Assembly (NCBI GenBank): GCA_963693285.1
Contig: OY848920.1
Coordinates: 10,352,182-10,416,181 of the forward strand
Length of the DNA: 64,000 nucleotides
Direction of reading: 5' to 3'
From: Xestospongia muta
Taxonomy: Eukaryota; Porifera; Demospongiae; Haplosclerida; Petrosiidae
In this document: one piece after another, positions 1 to 17,771 of the stretch
Numbering within the stretch: the stretch's first letter is position 1
Layout: the number at the start of each line of letters is the position of its first letter
Made by a program: the position numbers and the translations under genes
Notes under the pieces: model-generated
The model's database searches: none
Seen by the model: only the letters and a program-made list of their open reading frames with translations
What the model was told of the DNA's origin: nothing

Positions 1-3000
1 TGATTGAATCAATGGACAGACAGATAGATGGATGGACAAAAGGACAGATAGATGGATGGACAGACGGAAAGATGGATGGATAAACAGACGGAAAGATGGA
101 TGGATAGATAGATAGATAGATAGATGGATACCTTCACTAGTTTGCCCCAGTGCAGTAATCTTCTAGATCCCATAAAATTAGTTTGTGAATTAAACACTAA
201 TTTCTAGAAAGGAACAAACTCAAGTCTCATTCTCAAACCACCTAATTCTCATACTTCATTAAGTGTGACACTAACATGAGTCTGAAGCCATTCTAACTTC
301 TCAGAGTTCTCCTGTTCTCTCACTCCTTCATTAACTTGACTGCAAAGTCTCTCAGACTCTTGTAGTGCCATTAACAGCGGCTCATAGTCAGGATTATCAC
401 TAGGTGTGTACTCTAATATCTGAGGGTGTGGCAACAAGTAAATACATAGCCCATCCCTCTATCAATCCATTATCCATCCATCCATCCATTTATCCATCCA
501 TTTATCCATCCATCCATCCATCCATCCATCCATCCATCCATCCATCCATCCATCCATCCATCCATTTATCCATCCATCCATTCATCCATCCATCCATCCA
601 TCCATCCATCTATTCCTCAAAACCTTTCCAATAAGTAAAGGGTACTTAGTGACACGTTGCATTGGTTTAAGTAAAAAAGATGATAAAGGAAGTCCACCTG
701 TTCTTGGGTCCTTCAAACAAACTTGTTCAAACTCTTTAAACTGTGGGTCAGTACTCTTAGATTGTAACAATGTACATGCATTGAGTTGACATGAGCACCA
801 TCGGATATGTGGAGTTAGATTAGGGATGTGTTCCTGGAGCACATCTCCTATATATCGTACTATTGCACCTGATGTTCTCAGACGTATGAACAATGCACTG
901 TAAAATGGATGAATAATTGAGTAAATGGATCAATAGGTTAACTTATAAATCAACAATGGATGAATACACTATAGATGAATGGATGCATGAATTATGAACA
1001 ATAATGATAAACTTGTACTTGGAAAATGCTGAGTTGCACTCTATTAGCTCCTCCCAGTTAACGATGACATGACTTCTCTCTATGTCACTTAATACCGAGG
1101 AGTTCTCCATTGGAATAAAGAAAACCTAACAAACAGACCACACCTACATTAACGAACCATCTTAATTCCACCCACCTCTTTAACGAGGTTAAGACTGTGA
1201 ACATATGATTTTTCAGTTTGAATTAATTCAAATATGGCTTCTTGTCTCTTTCTTTGTTGAACAGGTAACTTCTCAATAAGGTCTGATTGAACAGCTTCAC
1301 TCCCTATAGGAATCATCATGAAACAGTTACCATAGCAACAACATCTTACATCGTGAGGCGTCTGATGTTTTCAAGGTGTCTAAAGCTTGTACGTAGTTGC
1401 TAGGAAACAGACCCGTCCTTCCATTCATCTCTCCTTTCCACCAGTCTCCCTCCTCTTTACTCAATACGTTAATAACTGATCCTTTATGGAAAGTAAGTTC
1501 ATCTGGTGATGTCGACTGATAAGTATATAGCGCTAACACTAGTCCACCAGAACTTGGTGTAGGCTAGAGTATTAGACAATATAATAGATACACTTTAATA
1601 AGGATACTTGTTCTAGTCCCATATTAACTTTAGTGTATTACACGACCTCTATATTGAGGACACTTGTTCTAGTCCCATACTAATACTTTACTGTATTATA
1701 CAACCTCTATATTGAGGACACTTGTTCTAGTCCCATACTAATACTTTACTGTATTATACAACCTCTATATTGAGGACACTTGTTCTAGTCCCATACTAAT
1801 ACTTTAGTCTATTATACAACCTCTATATTGAGGACACTTGTTCTAGTCCCATACTAATACTTTAGTCTATTATACAACCTCTATATTCAGGACACTTGTT
1901 CTAGTCCCATACTAATACTTTACTGTATTATACAACCTCTATATTGAGGACACTTGTTCTAGTCCCATACTAATACTTTAGTCTATTATACAACCTCTAT
2001 ATTGAGGACACTTGTTCTAGTCCCATACTAATACTTTAGTGTATTATACAACCTCTATATTGAGGACACTTGTTCTAGTCCCATACTAATACTTTAGTGT
2101 ATTATACAACCTCTATATTGAGGACACTTGTTCTAGTCCCATACTAATACTTTAGTGTATTATACAACCTCTATATTGAGGACACTTCTATACTAATGAC
2201 AGTATTCAAGCTCTCAAAGTGTCCATTATGAAGAGGTCCATTATCAGGAACATTACTCAATTGAGAAAACTAAAGTCAATATATACATATATATATACAT
2301 ATGTGTGTGTGCTTACAGAAGAAACTATTGATGCACTAGGGCTTTGACCAGGAGTAAGTAATTCAATACGATTAGAAGGGAACCACCCACATTTCCGCTG
2401 GACTCCTCGAGTTTGTAACTGTCCCTCCCACCATCCATTAGATTCTTGTCTTCGTACAAGTACTAATTGTCCAGGGGTTAAATTCAATTGTCCCTCTTGT
2501 TCAGCAATAAACCCAACAATAACACGACCAACTAACTGTCGTTTATGTGTACCAGAAGGTGTGGTTTCGCTTGGTACATCCAATGAAGACGTCTGAGGGA
2601 CAGGAATAACATAAGTCGAAGGAAACAATCCTTTGTTGCCATTAGTTTCCCCAAACCACCATTCTCCATCTTTCTTTAATACTGTAATTATATCACCTTC
2701 CATAAAAGGAAGGTCTCCATCATGTTGTCCCTCAAAAGTATAAACTGCTTTATATTGGTCAGACGAGGAAAGAAGAGACTCAACATTTTCATCATTCACT
2801 ATTTCCTGGACATATTTCCCTGGGAACCAACCTACCTGTAAAGAGAACAACACATCAATATGTTATAGAGGAAGAAAGTCTCTTTACCTTGCCATCTTTT
2901 TCTCCCATCCACCAGCCTTCTCCCTTCTGTTTGACAGTGACAATTTCTCCTTTATTAATTGATAAGTGGTTAGGCTGTGTGCCCTCCCACGTGTATAGTA

Positions 3001-4414
3001 CTTCAGCTGACATACAGAGATCTACAACAATACATGTTATATAAATTACATATGAATTTAAATTAAGATGTAATTACTAAGATAATTACTAGGGTTACAG
3101 GGTTGCCAAGGTTACATGTACATGTACAGGTTACCATGGTGATACAGTTACCGTGAGAACATACCTGATATAGAAGACGATGTGATAGGTTGAAGATAAT
3201 CAATAGGAGCCCACCCTTCTTTGTCGTTATGTTTTATCCTCACCCAACCATCTTGAGCACTCTGGCTCTCTTGACAAGCGTATACTCTGTCTCCTTGTGT
3301 AAATGATACCTCTTCATCACAGGTAGCGGAGAAACTAAACTTGGCACGATAACTTACGGCAGGTATAGGTGACGTGGGAACAACCTCTGGATCATATGAA
3401 ATGTTCCCATAAAATGTTCCATCTTCAAAAGTAGATACTTCATGAGAGTTTTCTAGTGGAGGTGGAAGATCATATAAAGGCTCAAGATTAGGGTTTCCTT
3501 CTTGGGGTGTGTCTGACGGAGGTGGGAGATCATATAAGGGTTCCAAATTAGGAATAGATTTGGGTTCTGGGTCCTCTAAAGGAGGTGGTAGGTCATAGAG
3601 TGGTTCAGGTACAGTGGTACTATGTGGAGCTGGAGACGGAGTTGGTTTGGGTCCCAGGGTTTCAAGAGGTGGAGGAACATCATTGTTTTCATTAAGTTCA
3701 TAAAGTGGTTCTTTAGTAATTTGTTGAGTGGGTGGGGCTACTGGTGTTTTAAAAGGCTGATCAAATTTTGGGATTTCATAAATATATACCTCAGCTTCAG
3801 TAGTGTCAGTTGGTGGGTGTGGTTTAGGTGCAAAAGGATTTGGTGGGCGTGGCTTAAGTGTAGTTGGATTTAGAAGGGATGGTTTAGGTGTAATTGGATT
3901 TGGTGGGCGTGGCTTGGGTTTAATTGGCTCTGGTGGGGGTAGTTTTGGCACAATTGTGTCATTTGGGGTTGATTTCTCATCAGGTGTGTGTGGCTTTGGT
4001 GGAAGAGGAGGTTTTTCAGCAGAAGGTGGAGATTTACTTAAAACCCCTGAGCCATGCTTTAAAAAGGTAGGTTTCGGAGGTAAGGCTGGCTTCTGAACAG
4101 GCTCTTGTACTGATACTTTACGAGCTTGTACATCTTCAAGTGATTCGTATATTGGAACAGCTGGAGTCTCATTTTTCCCTGAAAATATAATGAAAATTTA
4201 TAATTAAGCATGTGACCACACCCACTTACCGACACTAGAGAGATCAATGTCTTTCAAGTCATTCACTGCAGAAGCTGATGTTGCTTTTTTAACAAAAGGA
4301 GGAGTCATTTCTTCCTTCTTTTGTTTTTGTAGTTCCCTCCTTCTTTGCTGAAGTTCAGCCACTTTCTTTTTCATTTCTGATGCTTCTTTACGATTAGGAG
4401 GCTACCAGAGAGAG

Positions 4415-4481
<67 letters not shown>

Positions 4482-5043
4482 GTAGATCTTACATCAACTT
4501 ACTGTATTATTTGGTTTTACCAATAATGGTGAACTACTTGGACTGCTACCTTTTAACAATTCCCTCGACTTTTCAAGCGCTGCCTTTGCCTGTAAATATA
4601 GTCACATGACCAGTTCATAAAATCATGTGATAAGTCACATGATATCATGTGACTACATACAAAACATTTACTTACTTTCCTTTGAGCTTCTTCCAGCGAT
4701 TTCTAAAGAGGAAAGGAGTAGAACTGATCATTGACTACTTTATTTTTACTTGTTCATCTTCTGCAGTCTTTTTCTTCTTCTCAACTTTCTTTTTGGTCTC
4801 ATTCTCTGCTGCTTTCTGACGTTTTAGCTCTTCTTCCATAGCTTCTTGTTCTTTACGAGCTTGTTCTATAGCCTTCATTCTGCGATCAGCTTCAATTAAC
4901 TTCTTTTTCTCTAGTTCTTCTTGTTGTCTTTGTAATTCTTTCTGTCTTTCAAGCTCCTGCTTTATTTTTAATGCTTGTTGTTTCTTAAGTTGTAGCTGTT
5001 TATTTGTATCAGCTATCTTAATGGTTTCTGCTTGCAGATTCTG

Positions 5044-5108
<65 letters not shown>

Positions 5109-6689
5109 TGTACACATTAACTCCTCTTGATATACACTTACAGATAATCGAATCTTCTTCTCTTTCACAGTATTCTTCAATTGTTCACGCTGACCAACAT
5201 ACTGAGCTAAACTGATTTTTAGACTCATGACATTACCAGACAATATACGACATTGGTCCATCAGTTTTAGCACCTCCTGTCCTCCTTCACTCGTCATTTT
5301 CTGTGAAAGACGTTGTTGTAAGTCCTTTCTCTCAGACTCTAAGTGTCCAAGATCTTGACGATATGACTATAGAAAACATCAATGAATTGATAGTGAACAG
5401 AGAGACTTACTGTTACACTTGCTGTTAAAGTCACTAACTGTGAGTGCTGTGTAGAATAAGATTGTCTTAAAGGATCCAAGCTTTGAGCTATCTCTACACA
5501 ACGTGTTCTGTGTTGATCTGCTCTTAACTTAACAGTACGTTTTTCTAACTCAACTTTAGTTAATTGTTCTAGCAGTTCCTGATGGTAATGTTTTAGAGTT
5601 AACATGGACTCTCTCTCTTTATTCTTCTCTGCTTCAATTTCAGCTTTTCTCCTTTTAGCCCACTCTTCTTTTCTCTTTCTTTCAGCTTCACGAGCCTCAG
5701 CTTCTCTCTGCAAAGCAGCTTGTTGTAAAGCTTTTTCTCGTGCTCGCTCAATTTCTAAAGCCTTTTGACGCTGTTTTTCTAATTCTGCTTGTTTGAGTGC
5801 TTCAATTCGTAACATTTCTTGTCGTTGACGTTCTTCTTCAGCTCTTCTCTTTTGTTCCTTTTCTTCCTGTTAATGTAAAGAATACATGATATAGTCAACT
5901 ATATTGGAGAACATGTTAACAATATATTAACATTATATGAGATAACTGGTAGAAATACAATACACAGAATGGACATGAGGTCAATTACAATAGAACATAA
6001 TGTACTAGTTTACTTAACCTTCTTGTATCATCTAACACGTTGTGTAATGTTATCATTACATTCTTATTACCCTGTATTAGTTCAGTTGAGATTAGTTGAG
6101 AAACTAACATTAAGTACGTTAAACTTCATAGTAAACAACAATGAACTAGCAGTCATTTCACTCTTTATTAAATAAGTTGTAAACTTAATTAATTTAGTAT
6201 ATACAAATATAAACAAGTACATTAGCTCTATTATATCAGACACCTAGTAATGCTACATTTACTCCATCAATTATAGTAACATTTACTATATAGAGTTCCT
6301 GTCTATATCCAGTACATATATTGTATGTAATTTACAAATACTCCATTGAATAACAGAGCTGTCTTAAGATCAATGCAGTGTATATATATAGATCTATTTT
6401 AATAGTTTTTTACTTTAATTCTCTTTTCTTCTTCCAGTAAAGCTCGTCGACGTCTTTCTAGTTCAGCTTTTCCCAAATCAAAGTTTTCTTTCTTTTTGTC
6501 TTCAAAATTACTTGCAGATCGTAGACCTGGTGATGGAGGAGGTGCATCCTTTGACATCAACCCTGGAGGTAGAGAAGTGGGTGGAGCTATTCCTTTTTGT
6601 GCTCTCTCTATTAAATGCATAGCAATTGCAAATTCATCAGAATTAAGACGACCATCTTTATCAACATCAGCTAGCTCCCTGTGTGTGTG

Positions 6690-6775
<86 letters not shown>

Positions 6776-7781
6776 GGAGAGATTAGTGTACTCCTTGTAT
6801 ATTGTACTTACCATATTTTACGCAAGGTATCCTTATCAAGGTCTGATCTAGTAAGTGCTTTTCTGGCGTCTTCTCCAGTAAGATGTCCAGAGCGAGATTT
6901 ATCATAATTGTTAAATATTAAATTGTAACGCCTCCGAGCATCAGAGGTTATTGTTGAGGGCATTTGAAGAGAAGTAAGAGACACACCCCTTCCCACACCA
7001 CCTGAACCTAAAGAAGGGGAAGACCCTTTTCCAATGCCTCCAGAACCTAATAAAGAGGAAGTCCCTAAGCCAATTGCTGGATTAGGTTGTAACGATGTTC
7101 CTCCTTTAGCTAGCGTCAGACCACTCATCGGAGATATCTCAGGCTGTAATAGACATCGTTAGTGGGTGTGCTTAATAAGGGCCACACCTACTTTTACAAA
7201 ACTATATTTAGCCTGTCTTATTAGAGCCATTGCTGTTAAGAATTCTTGTAAATTAACTTTACCATCTTTGTCTCTATCAACTTGTTCCCATATCTGTGCT
7301 AACTTTTCCGTGGGAAGACCTGACTGTTGTAGTGTGGGACGAACTTGAGCACCTGAATATTAATGGATGAATAAGTAAGTAAATGGATGAATAAATAAAT
7401 GTATGGATGGACAAATAGATAGATGAATGGATGAATGGACTAATGGAGTTATGTTCATGTACATATGTACATGTACATATGTAGATATACATGTAATTGT
7501 ATTAACCTGTAAGTAGGCCATTGACAGGTCCCAAAGAATAAAATGTCTGTTCATCAATGGACCCTCCAGTTGACCATGTGGTACCTAGTGAAGAAGATGG
7601 ATATAGAGGAGGGGAGGAGATCAGTGGTTAGGTGACTTGTTACACTTATCACGGGCTAACAAGTCGCTCAAACTTGTCAAACCAGTTAAACGAGTTTAAT
7701 ACACTACAATAAAATATCTACGCCCTTACTTTGAGCCATAGATCGTGTTCTAGCAGGCAAAGTCCAACTATTGTATTCCAT
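1..7781 (-). CDS. ITSN: Intersectin, endocytic scaffold with RhoGEF module (3' end off window)
   Basis: Scaffold linking clathrin endocytosis, dynamin/WASP binding and Cdc42 activation. Twenty exons chain in frame for 1591 codons: 7781-7730, 7584-7507, 7352-7192, 7143-6812, 6678-6414, 5866-5411, 5366-5142, 5040-4750, 4702-4676, 4589-4503, 4401-4230, 4178-3165, 3021-2888, 2835-2317, 1563-1350, 1303-1176, 1125-1019, 897-624, 419-255 and 203-132. In order they encode EH1 (EF-loop [13 protein letters not shown]), EH2 ([13 protein letters not shown]), a long KLERQ-rich coiled coil, a Pro-rich linker with repeated PPLPPKP-type motifs, five SH3 domains ([21 protein letters not shown] types), and a DH domain ([25 protein letters not shown]). 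The last exon seen begins the PH domain (HWGKLVK). The rest of PH and any C2 domain lie outside. The layout matches the long, GEF-containing intersectin isoform of animals. The ATG at 7781 is the first Met of the frame. It is divergent from CHMP2B. Confidence 0.95.
20..130. repeat. GATG/GACA-type simple repeat in an intersectin intron
   Basis: Degenerate tetranucleotide repeats (gatg, gaca, gata units) fill the intron that follows the first PH-domain exon of intersectin. They generate spurious Ser/Leu/Ile/His-rich reading frames on the minus strand. Confidence 0.85.
458..612. repeat. (CATC)n microsatellite in an intersectin intron
   Basis: About 150 bp of near-pure CATC tetranucleotide repeat, with occasional TTTATC and TTCATC interruptions. 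It fills the intron between the DH-domain exons 897-624 and 419-255 of intersectin. The long HPSI-type reading frame on the plus strand here is a repeat artefact. Confidence 0.95.
1588..2190. repeat. 58-bp tandem minisatellite, about ten copies, in an intersectin intron
   Basis: The block cctctatattgagg recurs at exact 58-bp spacing, with its first base at 1646, 1704, 1762, 1820, 1878, 1936, 1994, 2052, 2110 and 2168. The copies differ by only a few bases (ctgt, gtct and gtgt variants before attatacaac). Each unit holds the near-palindrome cctctatattgagg. The array lies in the intron between SH3-D and SH3-E (exons 2835-2317 and 1563-1350). Confidence 0.95.
4407..4476. repeat. (GA)n microsatellite forming a polypyrimidine tract
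   Basis: About 70 bp of GA dinucleotides on the plus strand, which is (CT)n on the intersectin sense strand. It ends four bases before the AG that opens exon 4401-4230, so it forms that intron's polypyrimidine tract. Confidence 0.95.
5047..5108. repeat. (GA)n microsatellite forming a polypyrimidine tract
   Basis: About 62 bp of GA repeat, read as CT on the intersectin sense strand. It is followed directly by gtccag and the coiled-coil exon starting at 5040. Confidence 0.95.
6681..6782. repeat. (GT)n/(GA)n microsatellite at an intersectin 3' splice site
   Basis: A short GT run (6681-6690) followed by about 90 bp of GA. On the intersectin sense strand this reads (CT)n-(CA)n-cag and abuts the second EH exon at 6678. 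Confidence 0.95.
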
Positions 7782-7970
7782 GTTTACCAGAGGTGGGCAT
7801 TATTTAGAATAATTATAATGACGTCATGATGTGCTGTGCAAATGACTGTGTACACCTTTCTTAATTTCACTGTCTTATGTTAGTCATGTGAGAGAGAGTA
7901 CCTACATTTAACAGATAGATAAGGAGATATTTTAGTATCAAGAAGCGAGAGAGGAGATAATTTATTCGTC
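7782..7970. promoter_or_regulatory. Bidirectional intergenic region between intersectin and CHMP2B
   Basis: Only 189 bp separate the start codons of the divergent intersectin (minus) and CHMP2B (plus) genes, so both 5' UTRs and promoters must share or overlap this interval. No clear TATA box is visible. A CRE-like tgacgtca lies at about 7819-7826, and a tcatgtga E-box palindrome at about 7884. Promoter function is inferred from position only. Confidence 0.55.
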
Positions 7971-9241
<1,271 letters not shown>

Positions 9242-9420
9242 ATAATTAATTAGTTAATTTATAATTAATTGATTTGTTCGTTTTAGTTAAAACATTTTTA
9301 ACCCATACACTGTTATTAATTTATTAACCATTAACAATAATAATTAATTAACTATATTGAATGATTGGGGGTGTGGTTTCTTGTAAGCCACGCCCCAGAA
9401 AGCATGCTCATTGATACAAA

Positions 9421-12783
<3,363 letters not shown>

Positions 12784-13170
12784 TCCTATTATGTAACAAC
12801 TGTCTTCCTCAATATCTCAAATTGATTTCTAAAATAAAAATATAAATAATTCTTATTGATATCTTATTGTTAAATGAACAGTTGATGTTACTATATATAG
12901 AGTCAGTGATCTATTAGATATTAGATTAAATGAATAGCCTCATACCCAGACCTATGATGAGAGGGAAATGTACTTACCCTCGTTTTAGGTCTCGGTACGA
13001 GACTATGAAGTCAATAGATCAGGAGGTGTATTATTGATATCGTTGTCTACGTAATTAGATTACCAAAATACCTAATGACGTCATCAATGATCTCATTAAT
13101 TAATGGTAATCGCTATAACAAATATTTTATAACTACATGTACCTTCGCCCAAAGATTCGACAAACAAGCA
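12784..13170. promoter_or_regulatory. Intergenic region upstream of gene A
   Basis: 387 bp hold the PAXBP1 3' UTR and the gene A promoter. An aataaa-type signal (aaaataaaaatataaata) lies near 12830. A tatatag element lies near 12893-12900. The same block recurs upstream of gene F (58118-58431), so genes A and F share this promoter type, with indels. Function is inferred from position. Confidence 0.45.
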
Positions 13171-16100
13171 ATGGCTTCAAGAAATCTTTCTTTTGAGAAA
13201 TTATTAGAAGAGAAACCAACTCTTGATGAATTACGTAAACATATTCGTATTGGTAGTAAATGGTATCAGTTAGGAATTCAGCTGAAACTGAACGCTAAGA
13301 AGTTGGAAGATATTCACAAACTACCAGATGACTCCACATACAAAACAACAAAAATGTTTGAGTTGTGGTTAGATACCAAACCTAATGCTACCAGAAGACA
13401 AGTAGTAGATGTTTTGAGGAAGGAATCAATGAGTGTTGCCCATGAGTATGAACAGATATTGTGGAAATCCTGTACTAGTAAGTACAAGAACCTTTTACAT
13501 GTACATCTAGTTATAAATGTTATATTACTAGTTTGTTTAGTGGATTGTGTACTGTTCTTATTATAGGAATGGATACCCCAGGTACAGGAACAAGTCCTAT
13601 TCTTCAACCGCATACACACATACTGCCTCAAACTCAACAACTAGGTAAGTTACATGACTTGATATAACAGTTGTTCCTTTTATTGTCTTACTTCATTTAG
13701 ATATTTCAGATCTTTTGAAGAAGGTTCCCACTGAACATGAACTACTCAATCTATTAGCTGATATTAGTAACTTGTGGCGTGAGATTGGGTTAAGTGTCAA
13801 AGTTCCTTACAATATTTTGGATCGTTTAAAACGTAGCCAAGAGAGTGATGCTATCAAACTATCTGAAGTCATTCATAGCTGGTTAACTACTACTGAGTCA
13901 CATCTTGTTACCTGGGAAACAGTGATTTCTACCATCAAGGGTCCTATTGTTAATAATATCAAGAAAGCTAATGAATTACGTCAATACTTAAATAAAGGTA
14001 AGTTGATATAATATTTATTAATACAGTCATTGGATATCTGTTTGTTCCTTAGTGAAGGAAGATGCTCTCCAAAGTTTTATTGGAGAAATGTCACAATCTC
14101 TGATCAATCCTGTAAAAGTGTCCCAGCTCTTATTTAGTGAGAGATGTATCAGTGAAGAAACACTTGATGTAATGGAGACAATGGAGGGTATTCTGAATGA
14201 GAAGAAGACAACTCTGTTATCTGCTATACATACAGCAGTATCTTCAGATCACAAGAAATTGAAAGTGGTAGCTACAGTACTGTCCAAATTTGAAGAGACT
14301 AAAATTCTATCTGAGAGAATTACCAATGAATACAGTGAGAGAACACTTTCATATTACCTGGTTTAATAGTGGTATTTTTTCTCTTAAAATTGAATGTCTA
14401 TAGCTCAGATATATGACCAGATGAAGACTGATATTACTCAAGAGATAGGAACAACAAGTCATAATGATACAATGGAGGTTACAGAATCTGGAAATTGTAT
14501 TACATGTACACCTGAGGTCAGTATTTATTATTGTATAATAATCTACTACTAGATGTTACTATGGTTTCATAGGAATCTAATGTGATGACAAAGTGGGATA
14601 TGTTGAATCCAAGTGGTAAGCGACCACTAGAAGATAAAGAGATATCAGATGAGGACTTAAAAAGGAAGAGGGAGAGACATGATTTAGAACCAACATCTGA
14701 TTATAATGGTACATGTATATTGTTGACTAACTAAACTGTATTTATAAATTTTATTTATTTTATTATAGTTCATGCCAGTGACATTTTACGTTGTCATTAT
14801 GGTACTCTCTCTCAATCTCTTCAATATCCAGTTCAAGTAGCAGAACTACTTCATGGAGAGGGAGTCATTTCAGATGATATACTAACTATATCTACTCAGC
14901 CATTAATGTCACTACTAAAAGCTGTACGTGGTGCTGTCCATAGCAACTATCATAACCTAAAAGTGTTTGCCAGTGTACTTCAAAGATTCACTGATAATAT
15001 ACAATTAGGTGATGTCATAATGAATGACTACAGTAAGTTATAAAGTTGATTACATAATGTAATTTTAAAATATTACTAAAATTATAGAGCAATCATTTGA
15101 AGACAGAACAACACACACTAAACCATTACTCAGTGAAGGTATAGTTTGTTAGTATTAATATTATTATCCTGTTATATCTCTTATTGTAGTATCTTCTCAT
15201 AGTCTATCTCATGTAAGCAATGAGTCTGTTCAAGGTAATATCCTGTATATTCATGTAATAATATTTACTATGTCATAGATGGGATTTTTGTTCCACGAAG
15301 TATGAGTCCTATGTTTAATTCAATGAGAGTAAAATTTGGAACAACTTTCAACAAAATTCGAAATTTTATTAAAGAGATGTCTGTAACTTGTGAAAACTTG
15401 AAAACATTTCTCCAAGATTGTTATCCTGACCTCACCCCTCAATTATCACGTACCAGCACTAACACACTTGATGGTGTACTAGAAATTGTCAAAGTTAAAT
15501 GTACATTGATTGATATTAACATTTTAAAAGCCATTGCTGACCAATTTAATGTTAAAGAAGCTGATGTTCCCATTAAAGCTTATGAAGATGCTATTGAGGA
15601 GTTTTGTCACAATGTAACAACTCGTCTAAGTCTCCAGGAATCTCTTGTGGTGTCCAACAGTTCTCCTCTCAAATGTGAGACTGCTAAGTTTGTTCTCGAA
15701 TGGGATCCTGACAAGACTTCGCTGACTGACATTAAAAACCTTTTGTCAGTTGCCTTTGAAAGATTAAATAAAAGAGTTAAAGTAATTATTGTGACTGAGG
15801 GTAACTCCATCATTGTGACCTGTACCTTTCCACTCAGTCTGACAACTTTACTTATTGCCAAAGCTCAGGAGACTCTTGAATCATTGAAGAGGAAAGGATT
15901 TCTACAACTTACAGTTGGTCACTGTACCATTTATGATCATAGAAGAGACAAGGTAAGAGATGAGTAGTATTAGACAACAGTTACTACATGTGTTGTTTAT
16001 TGATATATAGGAGGTTAGAACTATTGTAGAAGAGAACACAAAGGAGTTGAGAAGTCAACTGGAACTAGAACAAACCATGCGGAAAAAGATGACTATACAA

Positions 16101-17771
16101 ATGTCATCTATTGTCAGACAAAATGAAGGTATATTGTGTACAACTACTGTTTTATTTAATAGCTGTCTATTATATGATATATCTGATTAATAACTTAATG
16201 TTCCTTTATATAGAAACAAAAGAAATGAAAGAAAAAACAATTGAAAATTTGACGTCACTTGTGAAAACAAAGGAAGGTAAATTAATACAACAGCAATCAC
16301 AAGTCCAATATTGTCAGTATTTTACATAATATATTAGTGATCAATTTTCTTCTCATTTTATATAAAGCTTTTGAGAAGAATATACAGTCAGTGTCTGCTG
16401 AGAGACAGAAAGAGCTAGAGACACTACAAGAAATAATAACGTCATTGACTTTACAACTAAGGGAGAGTGACCAACAGATTAAGGAGTTAAAGCAGAGCTT
16501 GAAAGGTAACTGGTATTAGTCACTTCTCATTATATGACATTGTTACTAGATCTAGCATTCATACTGAAGACTCGTAAACCAGTAACAGTCTAGTCTAGTC
16601 ACTAGTGTCCTTAAAGGATATTATAATACTCTATGAGAAAGAGTCTAGTCAATAACAATTATATACAATATAGATTTGGTGAAACAAGGACTGATTTAAA
16701 AGGATATGAGCACATGATGACCACGCCTTTTTGAATAATTAATTGTTGTAAAGTTTTAAAATGTGCTTCACATTGGCACCAAGCCACTAATCAGCTCACC
16801 AATGAGAATATTGTAGGACATTATTGCAAATATCATAGTCAGAATGGAGAACAAATAACTTGTTGCCATAGTAATGGCTTCCTTTCTTCTTCAGTGTGTT
16901 GTCTGTGTATTGTAGTGTGTTATAGTATATGTTACTATGTGTGTACTATACTATATACTAACTCTGTTTTATAACAGGAGACACTGGAAGTGTTCAGTGG
17001 AGAGATGATGACAATATTGTTAGTCTCACTAGACCAAGTGTAGTACAAAGTGAAGATGTTATAAGTAAATTAATAAAAGAACAAAAAACAGGAAAAGAAT
17101 GGAGTATTCGTCTCTCCTCGTCATCTCCTGAAAGTACTGCAGTTATTATAAACAATCTTAATAAGTGTACAGTGTGGAAACTTTATATAGAGGACACTTC
17201 ATTGGACAGTAAGTGTGTATCGACATTATCAGAGATACTAAAAACTAATAAAACAATAAGGACACTACAGCTGTACTTCTCTTCACTTACTGGTGGTATC
17301 AAACAAGTCAGTGATAGTCTCTGTAATAATGAAACACTTGAAGAGTTAGTGTTGTGGGATGTTACTGGTATCACAGATGAAGATATGACTCATTTATCTA
17401 CTATGTTAGCAACTAATACAACTTTAAAAGAACTACGTCTCACCAAATGTAACATCACTGACAATGGAGTCCGATATATCTGTGAAGGACTTACTAAAAA
17501 CCAAACATTGACTTTGTTGAACATCGGAAGTAATCATCAGATCACTTCATTTAGTACCAGTACAATAGCAGATCTAATACAAACTACTACATCACTGACA
17601 AGACTAGATCTCGACAATGCTTCACTGAACAATGATGATATCAAGACAATATGCACATCACTAACTAAAAATATTACAATATGGAAACTATACTTATCAA
17701 GTCGACATTACGAGTATTGTAAGAAGTTAGACAGTTATCAAGTTATTAAAGACAGACTTGAGTTCTGGTAA
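13171..17771 (+). CDS. Gene A: Death-Death-CARD-like-CARD-like-X-coiled coil-LRR protein
   Basis: Probable cytosolic recognition/signalling protein without a NACHT domain. Fourteen exons sum to 3360 nt (1119 residues): 13171-13477, 13567-13644, 13701-13997, 14053-14334, 14404-14516, 14573-14708, 14769-15032, 15088-15138, 15190-15234, 15279-15952, 16011-16128, 16214-16276, 16368-16505 and 16978-17771. Exon 1 is a Death domain (GSKWYQLGIQL, MFELWLDT). Exon 3 is a second Death domain (WREIGLSVKVP, VIHSWLTT) seen only in this copy. Exons 4 and 7 are CARD/DED-like (VSQLLFSERCISEETLD; VAELLHGEGVISDDIL). Exons 5-6 give a basic linker with KRKRER. Exon 10 is unrecognised domain X. Exons 11-13 form a coiled coil. 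Exon 14 is RNI/NLR-type LRRs. The start was chosen because all paralogues begin MAxRNLSFE; an upstream in-frame ATG at 13075 has no counterpart. The exons found in other copies after the coiled coil are missing here through an intron deletion. Confidence 0.85.

Noticed and set aside
404..634. Long His-Pro-Ser-Ile repeat protein
   Set aside because: Artefact of the (CATC)n microsatellite inside an intersectin intron.
16111..16329. 72-codon hydrophobic frame (YLIAVYYMIYLINNLMFLY) recurring in every unit, apparently a membrane segment
   Set aside because: Its hydrophobic part is the translated intron between two coiled-coil exons with clear gtatat donor and tatatag acceptor; it is not a transmembrane domain.
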